From Dermatophilaceae bacterium (GTDB taxonomy: Bacteria > Actinomycetota > Actinomycetes > Actinomycetales > Dermatophilaceae): 13,130 nucleotides of DNA. The stretch lies in assembly GCA_013361975.1 (NCBI GenBank), contig JABFXB010000561.1:1-13130 (forward strand), in the 5' to 3' direction. The notes under the pieces were generated by a model. The model was not told the DNA's origin. It did not search any database and saw only the letters and a program-made list of their open reading frames with translations. The position numbers and the translations under genes are program-made. Below, piece by piece: positions 1 to 7,042 of the stretch (positions are counted from its first letter, which is position 1; each line of letters starts with the position of its first letter).

Positions 1-81
1 CACCTGCTCGAGGACGCCGTGCCGGTAGCGGAGCGCGCAGTGGCGCGGCTCGATCGTGAACTTCGTCAGTGACATCGACAT
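1..81 (-). CDS. 5' end of a probable SPFH/slipin-like protein (partial)
   Basis: Only the first 27 codons are inside the window and the gene runs off the left edge. The start ATG (81-79) is chosen because an AAGGAGGT ribosome binding site lies 7 bases upstream; a second in-frame ATG at 75-73 would be 13 bases away. The visible peptide contains the segment ALRYRHGVLEQV. A short beta-rich start with a basic residue, a Gly and a hydrophobic stretch is reminiscent of slipin/band-7 N-termini, where a similar segment precedes a GPGRH motif; that motif would lie outside the window. If so, the product would be a membrane-associated scaffold protein. The family call is inference from about 15 residues, while the presence of a real gene is well supported by the ribosome binding site and codon use. 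It is separated from tfoX-like by 368 bases, so it is probably transcribed on its own. Confidence 0.6.
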   Translation of the reverse strand, partial: MSMSLTKFTIEPRHCALRYRHGVLEQV

Positions 82-88
82 TCTGGCG

Positions 89-96
89 ACCTCCTT
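89..96 (-). promoter_or_regulatory. Strong Shine-Dalgarno site of the left-edge gene
   Basis: AAGGAGGT on the minus strand lies 7 bases before the ATG at 81. It is one of only two strong ribosome binding sites in the window (the other precedes the PfpI gene) and it decides the start of the left-edge gene. Confidence 0.75.
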
Positions 97-390
97 CACG
101 GTCGACTCGGCTGGCTTGCATTCGGTTGGTGCTGTCGGTGAGCGCCGCCACCCGCGCGACGCGCGCCGCGGGGACCGGGCAGGTGACGCGCGAGCAACAC
201 AGGCGGGTCCGCAGGGCTGCGCACGACGGGTCACGGGCGACGACGCCCTGGGGAGTTGAACCCCTGGTGCCGCGGCACCGTCACCTGGAGTAGGCGCTTG
301 GACAGAGCGCTGCATCCCTGGGTGAGTCCGACGCGCAGGACCGTTGATGGCACGCCACCGCGGCTGCTTGCCCACCCCGTGCCTCACAAG

Positions 391-433
391 AGTGACGCGT
401 CGACGTCACTGGGCGCCAATGGTTTTCGCGCCC
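391..433. repeat. Two adjacent inverted repeats downstream of the TfoX gene
   Basis: The first repeat has perfect 7-base arms and a 6-base centre (CGTCGA). The second has perfect 6-base arms around an 11-base loop that contains a T run. Together they start 17 bases beyond the TfoX stop, so they may act as a transcription end or an RNA-stabilising structure for the minus-strand run. There is no U tract, so a canonical intrinsic terminator is not shown. Confidence 0.4.
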
Positions 434-449
434 CAAGTGAGCGTGAAGC

Positions 450-794
450 CTACTTTTTCGGCTTCTTCACCTTGGGCGGCAACGTGGCGACGTGGTCGCG
501 CGCCCGGTCGATCCAGGCCGTGCGGGCATCGTCGTCGAGGTCGGCAGGCAGCGACAGGTAGCCACCCATCGGCCGCTCGGCCGGCCCGAACGGCCCGCTG
601 CCGGGCAGGGCACCCAGCTCGTCGAGCCCCGCAGGATCGAGCTTGACCCCGACGTCCTCGCCGAAGAGGCCGGCGAACATGTTGCCGTTGACGAAGGCAC
701 CGAGGCTGCCGAACATCGGCTTCACCTCGACTCCGAGGGCGTCGTTCACGAGGGACCGGAAGTGGGCCTTGGCCTCGTCGCTGTGCTTCGGCAT
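450..794 (-). CDS. TfoX N-terminal-domain protein
   Basis: This 114-residue protein has the compact TfoX_N fold signature: an acidic/basic helical start (SDEAKAHFRSLV), then VKPMFGSLGAFVNGNMFAGL with the conserved MFG and VNGNMF segments, then a GVKL strand and a Gly/Pro-rich part resembling MGGYLSLP. Length matches stand-alone TfoX_N proteins of about 110 residues. In proteobacteria TfoX/Sxy is a competence co-activator, but stand-alone actinobacterial copies have no established role and no C-terminal TfoX domain is present here, so competence should not be assumed. I start at ATG 794 rather than ATG 800 because AGGG sits 8 bases before 794 but only 2 before 800, and homologues typically begin MPK. 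The C-terminus is lysine-rich. It lies 38 bases downstream of the EEP gene stop and is probably the last gene of the minus-strand run. Confidence 0.85.
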   Translation of the reverse strand: MPKHSDEAKAHFRSLVNDALGVEVKPMFGSLGAFVNGNMFAGLFGEDVGVKLDPAGLDELGALPGSGPFGPAERPMGGYLSLPADLDDDARTAWIDRARDHVATLPPKVKKPKK

Positions 795-832
795 CTGCAT
801 GGCCCTATCACACCACTCACCGCCGACGGGCG

Positions 833-1960
833 TCAGAGATCGACGTCCACCCAGACCGCGGCGTGGTCCGAGGCCGCGTCCTGCTCACGCATCAGCGTCG
901 GGTACATCGGCCAGCGGCCCGAGGCGGTCCACACGCCCGCGCGGTGGACGCCCGCCGCCGTTACGCGTTCGAAGAGCGCCGGCGAGCACAGGATGTAGTC
1001 GATCTTGTTGCCCTTGTTGGCGGTGCCGTACGTGCCCGGCCACCCGCCGTCGTCGAACCCGGGGAACGCCGACACGTCGCGCAGGTCGCTCGGCGTGGCC
1101 GCGACCCCGGTGCCGCCCGCACCGAGCAACGGCGACAACGGCTCGCTCGTCGGGGTGTCGTTGAGGTCGCCGACCACGGCCACGAGGTCGTGCCCCTCGG
1201 CGCGGCGCTGCTCGTAGATCTCGCGGACCCGCTGGGCCTGGCGCTTGCGCCGCACGTTCGACTCCGGTCCGCCGTAGCCCTTCGACTTGAGGTGGTTGAC
1301 GAGGACGAGCAGCCGGCCACCGCCGGGCAGCGCCAGCGACAGCTCGGGGCAGTCGCGGCTGAAGACGGGACCCGCGAGGTCGGCGTCGTCGACGTGACTC
1401 ACGATCCCGGTGATCTCGATGTCACCGCGGGTGAGCAGGCCGACGTCGATGCCCCGCTCGTCGTTGCCGTCGATGAGCATGACGTGCCCGTAGAGCCGGC
1501 CGCCGAGCGGGGCCAGCTGGTCGGCGTTGAAGTGCTTGAGCGCCCAGCGGTCCTCGGCCTCGACGACGCCGAGCACGTCGGCCTGCAGGTCGTGCACCAC
1601 CTGCGCCGTGTGCCGCACCGCGAGGTCGGTCACCGACTCACGCTTCAGCTCGAGCCAGCCGATCCAGTCGCCACGTCCGTCCGCGACCACGGTCACCGTC
1701 CCGTCGCGCGAGCGACTCACGAGCCGGCCGCGGTTCTGCCGCAGGCGCACGTATGCCGCATCGTCGGTCGCGGTCAGCCCGAGCGTCCCGAGCAGCCGGA
1801 CGATCGCGAGCCTGTCGTCCGCCGAGTACGCCTGCTGCTGGAGCACCTTCGTCAGCTCGGTGTACGCCTCGAGGAGCGGGCGACCCGCCTGCCAGTCGCT
1901 CGAGGCGAGCAGCTTGGCCCGGTCGAAGAGGTTCTCGACGTTGTACGAGGCGAGGCGCAT
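833..1960 (-). CDS. Endonuclease/exonuclease/phosphatase (EEP) family protein
   Basis: The 375-residue product carries the full EEP metal-dependent phosphoesterase signature: ASYNVENLF at the N-terminus (N7, E9), VVEAED (E134), RGIDVGLL (D172), VNHLKSKG (N222, H223), VVGDLNDTP (D265, N267), KIDYIL (D321) and SDHAAV (S364, D365, H366). In this fold these residues bind Mg2+ and cleave a phosphodiester or phosphate ester. The substrate cannot be read from the sequence: DNA or RNA, phospholipid and nucleotide substrates all occur in the family. No signal peptide is visible, since the protein begins directly with the first catalytic strand, so a cytoplasmic enzyme is likely. Residues 20-130 form a longer insert than in minimal EEP enzymes. 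ATG 1960 follows the MFS stop by 17 bases and has only a weak ribosome binding site, consistent with translation within an operon. Confidence 0.88.
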   Translation of the reverse strand: MRLASYNVENLFDRAKLLASSDWQAGRPLLEAYTELTKVLQQQAYSADDRLAIVRLLGTLGLTATDDAAYVRLRQNRGRLVSRSRDGTVTVVADGRGDWIGWLELKRESVTDLAVRHTAQVVHDLQADVLGVVEAEDRWALKHFNADQLAPLGGRLYGHVMLIDGNDERGIDVGLLTRGDIEITGIVSHVDDADLAGPVFSRDCPELSLALPGGGRLLVLVNHLKSKGYGGPESNVRRKRQAQRVREIYEQRRAEGHDLVAVVGDLNDTPTSEPLSPLLGAGGTGVAATPSDLRDVSAFPGFDDGGWPGTYGTANKGNKIDYILCSPALFERVTAAGVHRAGVWTASGRWPMYPTLMREQDAASDHAAVWVDVDL

Positions 1961-1977
1961 GGTCCAACGGTCCCGCG

Positions 1978-3420
1978 TCAGGCCGGCGTGCGCGACTCCG
2001 ATGCGTGGACCACGAGGAGGAAGACCGCCGCCACCAGCGCCGTGACCCCGCAGATCGCCCACACCGTCATGTAGCCCGACAGCGACGCGTGGGCGGTGGC
2101 CTCCGGGTCGACCGACCCCGTCGCGGCGAGCGCGATCGCGAAGACGCTCGAGGCGAACGCGCCGCCGATCGTCTTCGTCGTGTTGGTCATGCCCGTGGTC
2201 AGGCCGGTGTGGGTCGGCGGCGCCTGAGCGGCTGCGGCCGTGGGCAGGCCGGCCACCAGCGCGCCCGACCCGAGCCCCGCGACCACCATGTTCGTCAGCG
2301 TCTGGGCGAGCGTGTCGTGGAACGGCAGGAAGAGCAGGTAGCCGGCGGCGACCAGCACGGCAGCGACGACCATGGCGATGCGTGTGCCGACCCGACGGCC
2401 GAGCACGTGGAGCAGCAGCGCCCCCACCGCGAGCGACAGCACGTAGCCGCCGATGATGACCGACACGCGGCCGGCGCCGGCTCCCAGGCCGTAGCCGGTG
2501 ACGGCGGGGTCGGTGCGCGCGAAGGTCGACAGCGGGATCTGCGCCCCGAGCACCGAGACGCCGAAGAGGAAGGCCGTCGCCTGGATCGGCCACTGGCCGC
2601 GCATCGCGAGGACGCGCAGGTCCACGAGCGGCCACGCGCACGCGAGCTCCATCCGGGCGTAGGGCACGAAGGTCACCGCGCCGAGCACCATGACGACCCA
2701 CGGCCACACGCTGCCCGGGCCCTGCACCCTCACCATGACGAGACCGGCCATGACGAGCCCGAGGGCGAGGGTCAGCAGCGCGAAGGCGCGCCAGTGCACG
2801 CGCCCCCGGCCGAGTCCCGGAGTGTCCTCCACCCCGAACCAGATCGCGAGCAGGGCCAGCGTGACGACGACGGCCGGAAGCGCGAGCAGCCCTGTCATCC
2901 CGAGCGACTCGGCGAGGGCCCCGCTGGTGAGCGCCCCGGCGATGACGCCGAGCTCGAGGCCGGCGACGAGCAGTCCGGCAGCGCCTCGCACGCGGCGCTC
3001 GGCTCCTCCGGTGCGGCGGTGGATGATGGCGACCTCCATCGGCAGCCACACGACGTAGAAGCCCTGGATCGCCCACGCGACGAGGAACGTGCCGAAGCTC
3101 GGCGCGAACGCGACGCCCCACGACGCGACCGCCGTGACCACGGTCGACAGCAGCAGCACCTTGCGGTGTCCGACCAGGTCGCCGAGGCGGGCGAGCAGCG
3201 GCACGACGAGCGCCGACACGACGAGCTGCGCCGCCTCGAACCAGTTGACGTCCGCGTCGCGGATCGACAGGTGCCGCGCGATGTCGGTGAAGATCGGCGT
3301 GTAGTAGCCCTGCAGAACGCCGCTCGCCAGCTCGACGCAGATGAGGAAACCGACGACCTTCGTGATGGGGCTGCGGGCCATCGCCCGGGCCGCGTCGGAG
3401 ACGACCGTGCTGTCGGACAT
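1978..3420 (-). CDS. MFS transporter, about 14 helices (DHA2-like)
   Basis: The 480-residue integral membrane protein has about 14 hydrophobic segments, beginning around residue 22 (KVVGFLICVELASGV) and ending around 470. The loop between helices 2 and 3 has an MFS motif A variant, RLGDLVGHRKVLL (residues 79-90). Length and helix number fit the 14-TM drug:H+ antiporter type more than 12-TM uptake systems, but the motif C region is not clear enough to assert export, so substrate and direction are unknown. ATG 3420 is preceded by AGGA at a suitable distance. It lies 33 bases after the M20 peptidase stop and 17 bases before the EEP gene, in the middle of the minus-strand run, which suggests co-transcription. 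A transporter beside a peptidase could move a substrate or product of that enzyme; this is inference. Confidence 0.88.
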   Translation of the reverse strand: MSDSTVVSDAARAMARSPITKVVGFLICVELASGVLQGYYTPIFTDIARHLSIRDADVNWFEAAQLVVSALVVPLLARLGDLVGHRKVLLLSTVVTAVASWGVAFAPSFGTFLVAWAIQGFYVVWLPMEVAIIHRRTGGAERRVRGAAGLLVAGLELGVIAGALTSGALAESLGMTGLLALPAVVVTLALLAIWFGVEDTPGLGRGRVHWRAFALLTLALGLVMAGLVMVRVQGPGSVWPWVVMVLGAVTFVPYARMELACAWPLVDLRVLAMRGQWPIQATAFLFGVSVLGAQIPLSTFARTDPAVTGYGLGAGAGRVSVIIGGYVLSLAVGALLLHVLGRRVGTRIAMVVAAVLVAAGYLLFLPFHDTLAQTLTNMVVAGLGSGALVAGLPTAAAAQAPPTHTGLTTGMTNTTKTIGGAFASSVFAIALAATGSVDPEATAHASLSGYMTVWAICGVTALVAAVFLLVVHASESRTPA

Positions 3421-3453
3421 GCGGATCCTGTTCTCGCTCAGGGTGTTCGGACG

Positions 3454-4788
3454 TCAGAGCTGTTCGATGAGGCGGCGGTACCACCGGATGCCGTCGACGA
3501 GGTCAGCGACCCCGATGCGCTCGTCGACACCGTGGATCGACGTCCGCTGCGCATCGCTCATGCGGAACGGCGTGAACCGGTAGACGCGCGGCCAGACGCG
3601 GTGGAAGTGGCGCGAGTCCGTTGCCGCGAGCATCACGTAGGGCACCGCGACCGTGCCCGGGAAGACGTCCGCCAGCGTCGACTCCAGCAGGGCGTATGCC
3701 GTGTCGTCCGTCGGCGACACCGGGCTCGGCTCGTCGCCGCTGACCAGCGACACCTCGACGTGGTCGTCGGCCACGGTCCGGCGGATCCGCTCGATCGCGC
3801 CGTCGACCGTCTCCCCCACCATGACCCGCATGTTGACGTGCGCCCGCGCCGTCGCCGCGATGACGTTCGCACCCGGCGAGCCGCTCAGCTGGGTCACCGC
3901 GACGGTCGTCCGCGTCAGGGCCGCGGTCTCGTGACCGAGCCGCGGCAGCACCCGCGAGAGCACAGGACGCAGCCGGCGCGCATTGGCGAAGACCGCGGCA
4001 TACGGCATACGGGCGTGGGCGCCGGCACGCTCGAGCATGTCGACGGTGGGATCGGGAAGGTGGCTGGGGAACGGCCTGCGCTCGAGGCGCAGGATGGCGC
4101 GGGCGAGGCGGGCCGTCGCACCCATCCGCCTGGGCGCCGAGGCGTGCCCGCCGTCGCCACGGGCCGTGAGGTCGACGTCGACGGTGCCCTTCTCGGAGAC
4201 GCCGATCACGGCCATCGGGACGTCGACCCCCGGGAGCGCCCCCTCGACGATCGCGCCGCCCTCGTCGAGAACGAACCACGGCTCCAGCCCGCGCTCGCGC
4301 AGCAGTGCCACCGCGTCCTTCGCCGCACGGCCCGACACCTCCTCGTTGCAGCCGAACGACAGCCACACGTCGCGCCGCGGCACCATCCCCTCGACGACGA
4401 GAGCCTCGACAGCGGCGCACGTCGCCACGAGCGAGCCCTTGCAGTCGAGCGTTCCACGGCCCCAGACGAACCCGTCGACGAGCTCGGCGGCGAACGGCGG
4501 GTGCGTCCACACCGACGGGTCGTCGACCGGCACGACGTCGAGGTGCGCCATGAGCACGACCGGCGCCTCGCTGGTGCGCCCCGGCCACCGCACGAGCAGC
4601 GCGTCACCGCTGATCCGCTCGACCTCGCACACCTCGTGCAGCCGTGGGAAGCGCTCGCGCAGCTCGCCCAGCAACGCCTCGAAGGTCGCACGGTCCACCT
4701 GCTCGGGGTCCCAGTCCGACACCGTCCGGATGCGGACGAGGGCGCGGAGAGCCTCGACGGCAGCCTCGTCGGCGTCGTGCCCGGTCAT
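3454..4788 (-). CDS. M20 family metallopeptidase (ArgE/DapE/carboxypeptidase-like)
   Basis: The 444-residue protein has the complete M20 dizinc site: MAHLDVVP (H82 metal ligand, D84 supporting), GRGTLDCKG (bridging D115), GCNEEVSG (E149 general base, E150 ligand), LDEGG (D175) and SIHGVDERIG (H419). The lid or dimerisation domain lies around residues 195-320 and contains GDGGHAS (H215). Family members hydrolyse peptide or N-acyl-amino-acid bonds. Length and spacing resemble the carboxypeptidase PM20D1/CPS1-like branch more than DapE, but substrate is not determined. I chose ATG 4788 over the upstream ATG 4818: the longer start would overlap the divergent gene's start, whereas 4788 has a TACGCT -10 hexamer 7 bases upstream and no ribosome binding site, as for a leaderless mRNA. 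It is the first gene of the minus-strand run. Confidence 0.9.
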   Translation of the reverse strand: MTGHDADEAAVEALRALVRIRTVSDWDPEQVDRATFEALLGELRERFPRLHEVCEVERISGDALLVRWPGRTSEAPVVLMAHLDVVPVDDPSVWTHPPFAAELVDGFVWGRGTLDCKGSLVATCAAVEALVVEGMVPRRDVWLSFGCNEEVSGRAAKDAVALLRERGLEPWFVLDEGGAIVEGALPGVDVPMAVIGVSEKGTVDVDLTARGDGGHASAPRRMGATARLARAILRLERRPFPSHLPDPTVDMLERAGAHARMPYAAVFANARRLRPVLSRVLPRLGHETAALTRTTVAVTQLSGSPGANVIAATARAHVNMRVMVGETVDGAIERIRRTVADDHVEVSLVSGDEPSPVSPTDDTAYALLESTLADVFPGTVAVPYVMLAATDSRHFHRVWPRVYRFTPFRMSDAQRTSIHGVDERIGVADLVDGIRWYRRLIEQL

Positions 4789-4795
4789 GCCCCGG

Positions 4796-4801
4796 AGCGT
4801 A
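4796..4801 (-). promoter_or_regulatory. Leaderless -10 element of the M20 peptidase gene
   Basis: TACGCT on the minus strand lies 7 bases before ATG 4788, the spacing expected when transcription starts at the A of the start codon. There is no Shine-Dalgarno sequence. The -35 region would fall inside the first codons of the divergent LLM-hemerythrin gene and is not recognisable. The surrounding sequence is nearly the same as the leader of nfo. Confidence 0.55.
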
Positions 4802-4804
4802 TGC

Positions 4805-4810
4805 CACGCT
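4805..4810 (+). promoter_or_regulatory. Possible leaderless -10 element of the LLM-hemerythrin gene
   Basis: CACGCT lies 6 bases before ATG 4817 and differs from TANNNT at one position. It is offered because the gene has no ribosome binding site and only 28 bases separate it from the divergent gene. If both elements are used, the two promoters face away from each other with their -10 elements 3 bases apart. Confidence 0.35.
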
Positions 4811-4816
4811 GACCGC

Positions 4817-6412
4817 ATGGACTACGGGCACGAGCTGCAGTTCGGGGTGTTCGCGAGCCCGGACGCCTCACGGGTGCACGACACGCTCGAGCTGGCGCAG
4901 CTGACCGACGTGCTGGGCCTCGACCTGTTCACCGTCCAGGACCACCCCTACAACGCCAAGCACCTCGACACCTCGACCCTGCTCACGGCGGTGGCCACCC
5001 GCACCTCGTCGATCCGCGTCGCCGCCAACGTGGCCAACCTGCCCCTTCGCCCGCCCGTCGGGCTGGCCAAGCAGGTCGCGACGCTCGACGTCATCAGCGG
5101 CGGCCGGGCCGAGCTGGGCCTCGGGACCGGCGCGTTCTGGGACGCCATCGTCGCGTCGGGTGCCGAGCGCCGGAGCCCGAAGCAGGCAGTGGACGCGCTC
5201 GTCGAGGCCATCCGCATCATCCGCGCCGCCTGGGGTCAGGGCCCGGACCACCCCGGCGCGCGTTCGGTGACGATGGAGGGCGAGCACTACTCCGTGAAGG
5301 GCATGCACGCCGGGCCGTTCCCCGTGCACCCGGTCGAGATCTGGCTCGGCGCCTACAGGCCGCGGATGCTGCGGGTCACCGGGCGGCTCGCGGACGGCTG
5401 GCTGCCGAGCCAGGGCTACGCCGAGCCGGACGCGCTGCCCGGCCTCAACGCTGTCATCGACGAGGCGGCAGAGGCGGCCGGCCGCGGCCCGCAGGCGATC
5501 CGCCGCATGTACAACGTCTTCGGCCAGTTCGGCACAGGCAGCGGCTTCCTGCGCGGCACGGCCGACGACTGGGCCGAGCAGCTCGCCGAGCTGAGCCTGG
5601 CGGCAGGCATGAGCACCTACGTGCTCGGCACCGACGACCCCGACGTGCTGCGCCGCTTCGCTGCAGAGGTCGCACCGGCGGTGCGCGAGCTCGTCGACGC
5701 GGAGCGCGCCAGGCGTGCCGTCGAACCGGAGGCCACGCCCGCGTCGACCGGAGCGGCGACGAGCGTCCCGTCGCGTGTGCCGGCCGCCACCTCACGCGGC
5801 CCGCTGACCGTGCGCGCGACGGCGGACAGCCCACGCCTCGGCGCGGCGATGCCCTGGCGCGAGGACGACCGACCGGTGGCCCCCAGACCCACGAACGCGG
5901 TCTACACGCCGGCCGAGCAGGCCGTGCCCCAGCACCTGGTCGACGTGCACGACCACCTCCGCGGCGAGCTCGCCCAGCTGCGCGACATCGTGGGACAGGT
6001 GCGCCGCGGGGCACTGTCGACGGGCGCGGCGCGCTCGGTCATCAACACGATGGCGATGCGCCAGAACAACTGGACGCTCGGCGCCTACTGCGAAACGTAC
6101 TGCCGCCTCGTCACCGGGCACCACACGCTCGAGGACCGGAGCATCTTCGTCCACCTCCGGCGGGCCGAGCCGGACCTGGGCGCCGTCATCGACCGGCTCG
6201 AGCAGGAGCACCACGTCATCGCCGACGTGCTCGAGCAGTTCGACGAGGCGCTGGTCGGGCTCGTCGGAACCGACGGCTACGGCAGCGCGGGTGAGGGCGC
6301 GCTCGACGAGGTCGAGCGCGCCCTCGACCTGCTCACCGACACGCTCCTGTCACACCTGGCCTACGAGGAGCGTGAACTGCTGCACCCGTTGGCGCGCAAC
6401 GGATTCGGCTGA
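4817..6412 (+). CDS. LLM flavin-dependent oxidoreductase fused to a hemerythrin domain
   Basis: The 531-residue protein has two parts. Residues about 6-290 form a luciferase-like (LLM) TIM barrel: early strand ELQFGVF, VQDHPY (H43), NLPLRPPVGLAKQ, and GGRAELGLGTGAFWD (residues 96-109), typical of FMN- or F420-using enzymes. Residues about 295-365 are an Ala/Thr/Pro-rich linker. Residues about 370-531 form a four-helix hemerythrin/HHE domain with VHDHLRGEL (H378, H380), GHHTLED (H435, H436, E439), EQEHHVIADVL (H465, H466) and SHLAYEERELLHPL (H513, E517, H523), enough ligands for a diiron site. A diiron site could bind O2, NO or peroxide, or sense iron, next to a flavin oxidoreductase. The substrate is unknown. 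The frame stays open upstream, but ATG 4817 starts the recognisable domain; no ribosome binding site is present. Cytoplasmic, with no signal peptide. It is divergent from M20 and converges on the PfpI gene. Confidence 0.9.
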   Translation: MDYGHELQFGVFASPDASRVHDTLELAQLTDVLGLDLFTVQDHPYNAKHLDTSTLLTAVATRTSSIRVAANVANLPLRPPVGLAKQVATLDVISGGRAELGLGTGAFWDAIVASGAERRSPKQAVDALVEAIRIIRAAWGQGPDHPGARSVTMEGEHYSVKGMHAGPFPVHPVEIWLGAYRPRMLRVTGRLADGWLPSQGYAEPDALPGLNAVIDEAAEAAGRGPQAIRRMYNVFGQFGTGSGFLRGTADDWAEQLAELSLAAGMSTYVLGTDDPDVLRRFAAEVAPAVRELVDAERARRAVEPEATPASTGAATSVPSRVPAATSRGPLTVRATADSPRLGAAMPWREDDRPVAPRPTNAVYTPAEQAVPQHLVDVHDHLRGELAQLRDIVGQVRRGALSTGAARSVINTMAMRQNNWTLGAYCETYCRLVTGHHTLEDRSIFVHLRRAEPDLGAVIDRLEQEHHVIADVLEQFDEALVGLVGTDGYGSAGEGALDEVERALDLLTDTLLSHLAYEERELLHPLARNGFG

Positions 6413-6418
6413 GCGGGA

Positions 6419-6432
6419 GCCCGTCTCCGGGC
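6419..6432. terminator. Small GC hairpin between convergent genes
   Basis: GCCCG and CGGGC flank a TCTC loop in the 21-base gap between the stop of the LLM-hemerythrin gene (6412) and that of the PfpI gene (6434). The position suits a bidirectional end signal. The stem is only 5 base pairs and lacks a U tract. Confidence 0.3.
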
Positions 6433-6433
6433 G

Positions 6434-6982
6434 TCAGGCCGACCGCGCGGCCGCGCCGTGCTCGAGCGCCTCGACGACGGCGCCGCAGAAGTCGGGCAGG
6501 TCGTCGGGCTTGCGGCTCGTGATGAGGTTGCCGTCGACGACGAGCGACTCGTCGACCCAGTCCCCACCGGCGTTGCGGATGTCGGTCTGCAGGCTCGGCC
6601 ACGAGGTGAGCCGCCGCCCCTTGAGCACGCCGGCCTCGACCAGCGTCCAGGGCGCGTGGCAGATCGCTGCGACCGGCTTGCCCGACGCCACGAAGTCGCG
6701 CGCGAACGCGACGGCGTCCTCGTGCGTGCGCAGGTTGTCGGGGTTGGCCACGCCACCCGGCAGCACGAGCGCGTCGAAGTCGTCGGCCTTCGCGTCCGCG
6801 ACGGTGACGTCCACCGGCTGGGTGTCGCCCATGTCGAGGTGGTTGAACATCTGCACCTCGCCGGACTCGGGGCTGACGAGCACCGCCTCGTGCCCGGCAT
6901 CGGTCACGGCCTTCCACGGGTCGGTCAGCTCGACCTGCTCGATCCCCTCGCTCGCGACGAGGAATGCCACTCGCTTGCTCAC
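6434..6982 (-). CDS. DJ-1/PfpI family protein (type 1 glutamine amidotransferase-like)
   Basis: The 182-residue protein is a single DJ-1/PfpI domain. The nucleophile elbow AICHAPW has Cys108 and His109; the acidic residue that pairs with the cysteine is in EGIEQVEL (E12, E15 or E18). DALVLPGG (residues 70-77) and LTSWPSLQTDIRNAG complete the signature. Members include the PfpI protease, YhbO/YajL-type deglycase or glyoxalase-like proteins and the general stress protein 18 group; the sequence resembles the stress-protein/YhbO branch, so a role in repairing or removing reactive carbonyl damage is plausible but not shown. The start is GTG 6982, set by a strong AGGAGG 5 bases upstream. It is transcribed alone, convergent with the LLM-hemerythrin gene and divergent from the MBL-fold gene. 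Confidence 0.92.
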   Translation of the reverse strand: MSKRVAFLVASEGIEQVELTDPWKAVTDAGHEAVLVSPESGEVQMFNHLDMGDTQPVDVTVADAKADDFDALVLPGGVANPDNLRTHEDAVAFARDFVASGKPVAAICHAPWTLVEAGVLKGRRLTSWPSLQTDIRNAGGDWVDESLVVDGNLITSRKPDDLPDFCGAVVEALEHGAAARSA

Positions 6983-6987
6983 GTCGT

Positions 6988-6993
6988 CCTCCT
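6988..6993 (-). promoter_or_regulatory. Shine-Dalgarno site of the PfpI gene
   Basis: AGGAGG on the minus strand, 5 bases from GTG 6982, fixes the non-ATG start. Confidence 0.8.
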
Positions 6994-7042
6994 GGTGCCG
7001 CCTCGACGGCGGATGATCGGGTCGTGGCGACGTGTGCCGCCA

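Larger units (their letters stand above)
82..449. other. Noncoding intergenic stretch with inverted repeats
   Basis: No frame here has convincing coding character; the plus-strand frames that cross it run on antisense into the TfoX gene. It contains a 14-base perfect palindrome (GGTGCCGCGGCACC, 266-279), an inverted repeat with 7-base arms AGTGACG/CGTCACT (391-397 and 404-410), and directly next to it a GGGCGC/GCGCCC pair (411-416 and 428-433). The promoter of the left-edge gene must lie in its left part, but I see no clear -10/-35 pair. Confidence 0.6.

Noticed and set aside
237..305. tRNA-like gene on the minus strand, with a T-arm-like GGGG-TTCAACT-CCCC (267-251 region) and an anticodon-arm-like GCGCT-CTGTCCA-AGCGC
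   Set aside because: No D arm, the 7-base acceptor stem has no partner at the 5' side, position 37 would be C, and 28 bases separate the two arms. At most a decayed or chance resemblance.
256..561. Small plus-strand reading frame in the left intergenic region
   Set aside because: No ribosome binding site or leaderless -10 at the right distance, and its second half is antisense to the TfoX gene.
450..794. Competence regulator (true TfoX/Sxy)
   Set aside because: Only the N-terminal domain is present and no competence genes are in the window, so the function should not be transferred from proteobacteria.
1961..3484. Upstream extension of the EEP frame through the MFS gene, giving an 883-residue protein
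   Set aside because: The extension is a low-complexity Arg/Gly/Ala shadow of the transporter gene, while the first EEP strand with its catalytic Asn starts at 1960.
1753..4812. Very long open frame on the plus strand, antisense to the M20, MFS and EEP genes
   Set aside because: The composition is Arg/His/Asp/Glu-rich with no domain, and the minus-strand frames contain complete enzyme motifs. Long antisense frames are expected at this GC content.
3983..4816. Upstream extension of the LLM-hemerythrin frame to an earlier ATG
   Set aside because: It runs antisense through the M20 gene and is Ser/Arg/Thr-rich with no domain; the LLM barrel begins at ATG 4817.
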